From assembly GCF_026013615.1 (NCBI RefSeq), contig NZ_JAPDPI010000022.1, positions 1-64,000 on the forward strand: a DNA stretch of 64,000 nt, read 5' to 3'. The translations under genes and the position numbers were made by a program. Below, piece by piece: positions 56,939 through 64,000 of the stretch (positions are counted from its first letter, which is position 1; each line of letters opens with the position of its first letter). This DNA comes from Plebeiibacterium marinum (lineage in GTDB: Bacteria; Bacteroidota; Bacteroidia; Bacteroidales; Marinilabiliaceae). Under the pieces are notes generated by a model. It was not told the DNA's origin. It worked only from the letters and a program-made list of their open reading frames with translations, and did no database searches.

Positions 56939-58060
56939 ATGAGTATTCGAGTTGAAGAGGTTATAAATCAGTCGCAAAGGAAAATATTTGTTGATTTCCC
57001 TTACCAATTATATAGGAACAATAAATATTGGGTTCCTCCTATTAAAGCCGATGAACTTAGTTCGATTGTGCCCGGGAAGAATCCGGCTTTTGATTTTTGT
57101 AAAGCGAAATTTTGGTTGGCTTATAAAGGTAATAAAGTTGTTGGTAGGGTAGGGGCTATTGTAAACGATTTATGGATTGAAAAGATAGAGGAAAATATTG
57201 GGCGAATTACCCGTTTAGAGTTTGTTGATGATTTTGAGGTTGTAAAAGTACTTATGGAAACAGCTGAAGCTTACCTGAAATCTCAAGGTATGACGGGAGT
57301 GATGGGGCCATTGGGATTTTCAAATCTTGATCATTCAGGTGTTTTAGTTGAGGGACAGGATTGGTTGCCTAGTATGGCCAGTGATTATCATTTTGCTTAT
57401 TATCAGCACCATATTGAAAAACTGGGTTATACAAAAGAAATAGATTGGCTGGAGTTTCGGATTACTTTTCCTGAATCGCTTCCTGATAAGGCATTTAAAG
57501 TAGCAGAAATGCTCAAGAAGAGATATGGTTTAAAGGTGTTGAACTTTACAAAACGGGCTGAGTTGGAACCTTATCGTGAAATGATATTTAAAGTGTTTAA
57601 CGAGGCTTTTGCCGGGTTGTTTGGTACTTTCAGGTTGCCGGATAAAATGGTTGACTATTATATCAATAAGTATTTCCCTTCGTTAAATCCGAGATATGTA
57701 AAAATAGTTTTAGATAAGGAAGACCAATTAGCAGGTTTTTTGGTTGCAATACCCTCTCTTTCTGAAGCATTGCAAAAAGCAAAAGGGAAATTGTTTCCTT
57801 TTGGATGGTGGCATTTGAAAAAGGCGTTGGATAAACCCAAAGAAATGGATTTAATGCTTACAGGAGTGCGGCCTGAATTTCAAAAAATGGGATTGGCTGC
57901 CTTGCTGATGAATGAATTATGGAATACTGCCAATAGTGATGGAGTGAGGTTTGTTGAAACAACCGGAATGCTTGAGAACAACCATGTGGCTATACAAATG
58001 TGGAAGTCGTTTGATCATATACAACATAAGAGAAAGCGTTGTTATAAGAAAAGCTTTTAG
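56939..58060 (+). CDS. GNAT-fold hypothetical protein
   Basis: 'NPAFDFCKAKFWLAYKGNKVVGRVGAIVND', 'LMLTGVRPEFQKMGLAALLMNELW...FVETTGMLENNHVAIQMWKSF'. Confidence 0.8.
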   Translation: MSIRVEEVINQSQRKIFVDFPYQLYRNNKYWVPPIKADELSSIVPGKNPAFDFCKAKFWLAYKGNKVVGRVGAIVNDLWIEKIEENIGRITRLEFVDDFEVVKVLMETAEAYLKSQGMTGVMGPLGFSNLDHSGVLVEGQDWLPSMASDYHFAYYQHHIEKLGYTKEIDWLEFRITFPESLPDKAFKVAEMLKKRYGLKVLNFTKRAELEPYREMIFKVFNEAFAGLFGTFRLPDKMVDYYINKYFPSLNPRYVKIVLDKEDQLAGFLVAIPSLSEALQKAKGKLFPFGWWHLKKALDKPKEMDLMLTGVRPEFQKMGLAALLMNELWNTANSDGVRFVETTGMLENNHVAIQMWKSFDHIQHKRKRCYKKSF

Positions 58061-58064
58061 TTGA

Positions 58065-58124
58065 TTGGTCAATGGTCAATAGTCAAAGGTTATAGATGAC
58101 TATTGACCGATGACCAATGACTTT
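58065..58124. repeat. Inverted heptamer repeat/hairpin (GGTCAAT GGTCAAT AGTCAAA ... TGACTAT TGACCGA TGACCAA)
   Basis: Arms 58065-58085 and 58097-58117 complementary at 19/21 positions; 7-bp period in each arm; between convergent genes. Confidence 0.75.
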
Positions 58125-58128
58125 AAGC

Positions 58129-58803
58129 TTATTTGGAAGGAGGAGGTGACGGTAAAAAGTGCTTTAATTCGTGCACGGCATCTATTGGATTGGGTGCATT
58201 AAATACTGCGCTTCCAGCCACAAGCACATCAGCTCCTGCATTGATAAGTTGTTGGGCATTGGCAATAGTTACTCCACCATCCACCTGAATTAGTGCCCTG
58301 CTGCTTTTTCTTTCAATAAGGTTCTTTAGATCTGCTAACTTTTTATAAGTGTTGTCAATAAATTTTTGACCGCCAAATCCTGGATTAACAGACATAAGAA
58401 GTACCAAATCAACCTCATTAATTATTTCTTCAAGCAAAAATACAGGAGTGTGTGGATTTAAGGTAACGCCGGCTTGCATGCCCTCCTTCTTTATGGCATC
58501 AATGGTTCTGTGTAAGTGGGTGCAGGCCTCATAATGAACATTAAGTAAATCTGCACCGGCTTCTTTAAAATCCTTGATAAACTTGTCGGGTTCCACTATC
58601 ATTAAATGAACATCGAAAGGTTTGTCAATGTGTGGACGCAGGCTTTTAATTACAGGTATGCCAAATGAGATATTTGGGACAAAAACACCGTCCATTATAT
58701 CGAGGTGTAACCAGTCTGCTTCACTTTTGTTAATTATTTCTATTTGCGACTCCATTTTAGCAAAATCAGCAGCTAAAAGTGAGGGAGCAATTAAATGTTT
58801 CAT
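58129..58803 (-). CDS. rpe: Ribulose-phosphate 3-epimerase
   Basis: 'IAPSLLAADFAKMESQIEIINKSEADWLHLDIMDGVFVPNISFG', 'LLMSVNPGFGGQKFI', 'IQVDGGVTIANAQQLINAGADVLVAGSAVF'. Confidence 0.97.
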   Translation of the reverse strand: MKHLIAPSLLAADFAKMESQIEIINKSEADWLHLDIMDGVFVPNISFGIPVIKSLRPHIDKPFDVHLMIVEPDKFIKDFKEAGADLLNVHYEACTHLHRTIDAIKKEGMQAGVTLNPHTPVFLLEEIINEVDLVLLMSVNPGFGGQKFIDNTYKKLADLKNLIERKSSRALIQVDGGVTIANAQQLINAGADVLVAGSAVFNAPNPIDAVHELKHFLPSPPPSK

Positions 58804-58860
58804 TTTACATGCAGGTTTATATGAAAATTTTGTGCAAAAGTACTATAAAAGATCAATGTA

Positions 58861-58897
58861 AAAAAAGGAATAGTCTTAGAAGGACCATTCCTTTTTT
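58861..58897 (-). terminator. Intrinsic terminator downstream of rpoD
   Basis: AAAAAAGGAATAGTC ... GGACCATTCCTTTTTT. Confidence 0.8.
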
Positions 58898-58942
58898 ATA
58901 TAATATCTTTATTTGTTTTGTATGTTGAAGTGATTCAGGTTT

Positions 58943-59806
58943 TTATCCCAGATAAGATCTTAGTATTTTACTTCTGTATGTATGTTTTAGTCTTTTTATT
59001 GCTTTTTCTTTAATTTGTCGAACTCTTTCCCTTGTTAAATTAAAAAGGTTTCCTATTTCTTCGAGAGAATAAGGGGGTTCACCCTTTAGTCCATAATACA
59101 ATCTGATAATGTCGGCTTCTCTTGCAGATAAAGTTGATAAGGATCTGTCAATTTCTCTTCTTAAAGAGTCGTTTAATAATTTATTGTCAGGACTTATTGA
59201 ATCTGAAGATAATATGGTGTCATACATATTATTGTCTTCATCTTTGCGAAGAGGGGCATCCATCGAAATGTGCTTATTCATGGCACGTAAAGATTCTTTA
59301 ACTTCTTTTGGTGCAAGGTTTAATGTAGCAGCAATTTCTTCAGACGTAGGTTCTCTTTGGTATTCCTGCTCCAGGATTGCAAAAGTGTTGTTAACTTTGT
59401 TCATGGAGCCTATTTTGTTCAGGGGCAGGCGAACAATTCTGGCCTGCTCAGCCAGGGCTTGCAATATTGATTGTCTGATCCACCAGACTGCATATGATAT
59501 AAATTTAAATCCTCTTGTTTCGTCAAATCGTTGAGCAGCTTTTATAAGCCCAAGGTTACCTTCGTTAATCAAATCGGGTAAGCTCAAACCTTGGTTTTGG
59601 TATTGTTTACTAACGGATACAACAAATCGTAAATTGGCATTTATCAGCTTTTCAAGAGCTGGCTGATCACCATCTTTTATCCTTTTGGCTAGTTTCACTT
59701 CCTCTTCTGCGGATAGCAATTTAACCTTTCCTATCTCGTGTAAATATTTATCCAGAGAGGGGGTTTCCCTATTTGTAACTTGTTTAGTTATTTTGAGTTG
59801 TCTCAT
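58943..59806 (-). CDS. rpoD: Primary RNA polymerase sigma factor, Bacteroidota type
   Basis: '[78 protein letters not shown]'. Confidence 0.95.
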   Translation of the reverse strand: MRQLKITKQVTNRETPSLDKYLHEIGKVKLLSAEEEVKLAKRIKDGDQPALEKLINANLRFVVSVSKQYQNQGLSLPDLINEGNLGLIKAAQRFDETRGFKFISYAVWWIRQSILQALAEQARIVRLPLNKIGSMNKVNNTFAILEQEYQREPTSEEIAATLNLAPKEVKESLRAMNKHISMDAPLRKDEDNNMYDTILSSDSISPDNKLLNDSLRREIDRSLSTLSAREADIIRLYYGLKGEPPYSLEEIGNLFNLTRERVRQIKEKAIKRLKHTYRSKILRSYLG

Positions 59807-60118
59807 GCTGAAATGTTGGTTAGTCCCTAAGTTTTAGTAAATATAACAAAAAAAAGATGCGTTTTGTTTTTAATAAGTAAAAATGTCAATCCATTCCATG
59901 AATAGGCCGATTTGTTACGTAAAACAATATTTAATTAAATTTATTTTGTGGAATACATATAATATCATTAAGTTTGTGGCATAATCTTCTGGGCAAGTTT
60001 CTTAATTACAAGAAATATAGAGCCGTATCAGGACAAAATCATTATAAATTTTTAAAACAACCAGAACGATAGTTCTTCAAATTATTAATTCCCCCAAGAG
60101 AATTTATTGGAAAACATT

Positions 60119-61828
60119 ATGTACGATATTCTTGAATTGAATAAAAAACTCTTAACTGAACTTAAGGATATAGCTAAAGAGTTGAAGATTAAGCGAGTTG
60201 ATTCGTTTAAGAAACAGGATCTGATTTATAAAATTCTTGATGAACAAGCTATTGTTGCATCAGAGAAGAAAAAGACAGAAAAAACTGTTGAAAAGAAACC
60301 AGCAAAAAGAGCAAGGACTACTACAAAGGTTCAAAAAGTAATGCCTGTAAAGAAAACAGAGCAAGCTGAAAAAGTTGCTAAAACTGAGAGGGTTGAAAAG
60401 AAAGCAGATGTGGCTCCGGAACCAAAGGTTAAAACAGAAACTATAGCAGAGAAGCTTGAAGCACAAAGGATAAGGGCTGAGGAGGCTGCCAAAAAGGCGC
60501 AGGAAGAGAAGCGAAAGGAAGAAGAGGCTGAAAAGCTTGCTGCGCAAAAGAAGCAAGAGGAAAAAGAAAAGACAAAAGAGTCGTCGGCTTTTGAAGGAAA
60601 ACGTCATCGTCAGGGTGATGATAATGGGAAAAGGCGACAGTTTGATAATAGGGGTAAGGACAATCAGCAAAAAAGACAAGATAAGCAACAGGATAAAGCC
60701 TTCGATTTTGATGGTATTATTTCTGCATCCGGTGTTCTTGAAATTATGCAGGATGGATACGGCTTTTTAAGATCATCTGATTATAATTACCTTAACTCAC
60801 CTGATGATATATATGTTTCGCAATCCCAAATTAAATTATTTGGATTAAAGACTGGTGATACTGTATTGGGTTCTATTCGCCCACCAAAAGAAGGTGAAAA
60901 GTATTTTCCACTTATTAAGGTGGAGGAAATTAATGGACGTTCGCCTCAAATTGTACGCGATAGGGTGCCTTTTGATCACCTTACTCCAATTTTCCCAAAT
61001 GAGAAGTTTAAAATTACCGGAAGTGGAAATGACAGTCTTTCGACAAGGGTGGTAGATATGTTTGCTCCTATTGGTAAAGGTCAGCGTGGATTGATTGTTG
61101 CTCAGCCAAAAACAGGTAAAACGGTATTGTTGAAAGAGGTAGCCAATGCTATAGCAGCTAATCATCCTGAAGTTTACATGATTATTTTACTTGTGGATGA
61201 ACGTCCTGAAGAAGTTACGGATATGGCTCGTAGTGTAAATGCTGAAGTGATCTCCTCTACTTTTGATGAGCCGGCAGAGCGTCATGTGAAGGTGGCGAAT
61301 ATTGTTCTGGAAAAAGCAAAACGGATGGTAGAATGTGGCCATGATGTGGTTGTGCTTTTGGATTCAATTACACGTTTAGCCCGTGCATATAATACCGTTT
61401 CTCCGGCATCAGGTAAGGTTCTTTCCGGTGGTGTTGATGCAAATGCCTTACACAAACCTAAGAGGTTTTTTGGAGCAGCTCGTAACATTGAAGATGGTGG
61501 TTCTTTAACCATATTGGCAACTGCGCTTACAGAAACCGGGTCCAAGATGGATGAAGTTATCTTTGAAGAATTTAAGGGAACCGGTAATATGGAGCTTCAG
61601 TTGGATAGGAGATTGGCTAACAAAAGGATTTATCCTGCTGTTGATGTTACCCTTTCAAGCACGCGTAGAGAAGACTTGCTTCTTGAAAGAGAGAGCTTGA
61701 ACAGGATTTGGATACTTAGAAATTACTTGTCGGATATGACTCCTATTGAAGCAATGGACTTTATGCAGGACAAGATGAGGAAAACAAGAAGTAATGAGGA
61801 ATTCTTGATTTCTATGAATGATGATTAG
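60119..61828 (+). CDS. rho: Transcription termination factor Rho with Lys/Glu/Gln-rich N-terminal insertion
   Basis: '[41 protein letters not shown]', '[21 protein letters not shown]', '[27 protein letters not shown]'; start moved from TTG 60107 to ATG 60119. Confidence 0.97.
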   Translation: MYDILELNKKLLTELKDIAKELKIKRVDSFKKQDLIYKILDEQAIVASEKKKTEKTVEKKPAKRARTTTKVQKVMPVKKTEQAEKVAKTERVEKKADVAPEPKVKTETIAEKLEAQRIRAEEAAKKAQEEKRKEEEAEKLAAQKKQEEKEKTKESSAFEGKRHRQGDDNGKRRQFDNRGKDNQQKRQDKQQDKAFDFDGIISASGVLEIMQDGYGFLRSSDYNYLNSPDDIYVSQSQIKLFGLKTGDTVLGSIRPPKEGEKYFPLIKVEEINGRSPQIVRDRVPFDHLTPIFPNEKFKITGSGNDSLSTRVVDMFAPIGKGQRGLIVAQPKTGKTVLLKEVANAIAANHPEVYMIILLVDERPEEVTDMARSVNAEVISSTFDEPAERHVKVANIVLEKAKRMVECGHDVVVLLDSITRLARAYNTVSPASGKVLSGGVDANALHKPKRFFGAARNIEDGGSLTILATALTETGSKMDEVIFEEFKGTGNMELQLDRRLANKRIYPAVDVTLSSTRREDLLLERESLNRIWILRNYLSDMTPIEAMDFMQDKMRKTRSNEEFLISMNDD

Positions 61829-61856
61829 ATTTTTGTAATCAAAATAATAAAAAAAT

Positions 61857-61888
61857 AAGGCTGCTCTTTTTGGGCGGCCTTTTTTTAT
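61857..61888 (+). terminator. Intrinsic terminator after rho
   Basis: AAGGCTGC-loop-GCGGCCTT followed by T-tract. Confidence 0.8.
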
Positions 61889-62144
61889 TGTGTTTCGGTG
61901 GTGTTGGATTTGCGAGAATATTGAAATGCGAATTTTTGAAAGAGAGGGCTGGAGATAAGTGCTGTTGTTCGTGTTTGTTGCTTTGGAAAGAGAAAATCTT
62001 TTAAAATTGTTAGCTGTGTTTTATATTTATCCACTATTTTTAATAGGTATAAATTACATCTTAAAGATGAAATTGTAATGTGGAGATTGCAATTATTGTA
62101 ATTCAAATTGTACATTTGTTGCCTAAAATTATTGAAACGGTAAA

Positions 62145-63320
62145 GTGCAATCATTTTTCGACACACATAAGTATCTCATTGATAATTTACAGGTTCCTAT
62201 CCGGCGAAAGCTGATGGATGAAATTGATTGGAATCACCGCCTGATAGGAATTAAGGGAACAAGAGGAATTGGGAAGACCAATTTTTTGCTGGATTTTGCT
62301 AAATCAAAATATGGTACAGATAAATCATGTTTGTATGTCAACTTAAACAATCTTTATTTTTCAGAACATAGTATAATTTCTTTTGCTGATCAGTTTAGAA
62401 AGACCGGAGGTAAAACTTTGGTGCTGGACCAGGTTTATAAGTACCCGGGTTGGTCAGAAGAGTTAAAATATTGCTATGAGAATTTTAAGGATTTGCAAAT
62501 CGTGTTTTCTGGTTCCACAGTAATGAGACTAAGGGAGGAGAATCCCCATTTAAGAGATGTAGTTCATTCGTACAAATTAGAGGGTTTTTCTTTTCGTGAA
62601 TTTTTACAATTGAAAACAGGGAAGGTTTTTGATTCATATTCATTAGATGAAATATTAGCTAACCACCAACAGATAGCATCTGAAATAGTAAAAACAATCA
62701 GGCCGTTAGCCTTTTTTGACGATTATCTTGAGTATGGCTACTATCCTTTTTATCTGGATGAGCAGCATTATACCGAGAATCTGATGAAGAGTGTTAACCT
62801 GATTTTGGAAATTGATATAAGCTTTTTGCGACAGATAGAGCTAAAATATTTGCCCCGTCTTCGTAAGCTGTTGTTTAGTATAGCTCAGGAAGTCCCTTTT
62901 CAGCCTAATGTAAGTAAGTTAAGTGGTCATATAGGTACCTCCAGGGCTACAGTAATGAATTACCTGTATTATTTGCGGCAGGCCAGGTTGGTGAAATTGT
63001 TGTATGATGGACCAGAGGATATGCAGAAAAAACCATTGATGATCTATTTGCATAATCCCAACTTAATACATTGCATCAGCAGAGGGGCTGTTGATAAATT
63101 AAATCTGTTGAAAACATTTTTCTATAACCAGGTTGGGGCAGCACATGAACTGAGTTATTCAAGCCGTGGAGATTTCCAGGTGAATGATGGATATGATTTT
63201 GTTGTTGATGGATTTGGGAGAAAAGGGAAAGTGAAAGAGGATGTATTGATAGCAAAGGATATGATTGAAGTAGGAGATAAGGGAGTGATTCCTTTGTGGT
63301 TATTTGGATTTTTATATTGA
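62145..63320 (+). CDS. AAA-family ATPase (DUF4143-type)
   Basis: 'LIGIKGTRGIGKTNFLLDFAKSKYG' Walker A; 'LVLDQVYKYPGWSEELK', 'IVFSGSTVMRL'; GTG start. Confidence 0.88.
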   Translation: MQSFFDTHKYLIDNLQVPIRRKLMDEIDWNHRLIGIKGTRGIGKTNFLLDFAKSKYGTDKSCLYVNLNNLYFSEHSIISFADQFRKTGGKTLVLDQVYKYPGWSEELKYCYENFKDLQIVFSGSTVMRLREENPHLRDVVHSYKLEGFSFREFLQLKTGKVFDSYSLDEILANHQQIASEIVKTIRPLAFFDDYLEYGYYPFYLDEQHYTENLMKSVNLILEIDISFLRQIELKYLPRLRKLLFSIAQEVPFQPNVSKLSGHIGTSRATVMNYLYYLRQARLVKLLYDGPEDMQKKPLMIYLHNPNLIHCISRGAVDKLNLLKTFFYNQVGAAHELSYSSRGDFQVNDGYDFVVDGFGRKGKVKEDVLIAKDMIEVGDKGVIPLWLFGFLY

Positions 63321-63406
63321 AGTTATGCTTCAGATTATATCATAAAGTTGTAAATTTAATACTTGATTATCAGAAATATAGATTAAGTCTAAATAATAGT
63401 AGTTAA

Positions 63407-64000
<594 letters not shown>

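Noticed and set aside
60260-60688. 142-aa minus-strand ORF rich in L, F, S
   Set aside because: Antisense shadow of the Lys/Glu-rich Rho insertion.

Overview
A 64 kb chromosomal window from a Bacteroidota genome, probably Marinilabiliales-like. This is inferred from the type IX secretion (T9SS) type-B C-terminal domain, PorP/SprF, TonB receptors with CarboxypepD_reg-like N-termini, and Rho with a long N-terminal insertion. Most of the window is ordinary metabolism and housekeeping: proline dehydrogenase, ppk1, a KdgK/GPH-symporter/GH43 cluster, a LacI/TonB-receptor/P-loop-kinase/GH13_18-like/MFS cluster, a citrate lyase cluster (citD-E-F-XG-C) downstream of a 2-oxoacid:ferredoxin oxidoreductase operon, uxaA/uxaB, aspartate kinase, rpe, rpoD, rho, and the start of nifJ at the right edge. 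No tRNA, rRNA, CRISPR array, prophage or classical IS element was recognised. The best candidates for a second look are: (1) an HD-hydrolase fused to a Pycsar-effector-like (DUF5706) transmembrane domain, overlapping ppk1 by ATGA and with no cyclase nearby; (2) a LacI-controlled TonB-receptor/kinase/GH13_18-type phosphorylase/MFS locus with a 32-bp palindromic operator; (3) a SAM-I riboswitch ahead of aspartate kinase, followed by a Met-containing mini-ORF and two mutually exclusive hairpins; (4) a set of intergenic microrepeats with 7-bp period, all in the 38-58 kb part; (5) a His/Cys-rich putative metal-uptake locus; and (6) a MITE-like 138-bp element. All functional assignments come from reading the protein and DNA sequence only; no database search was run.
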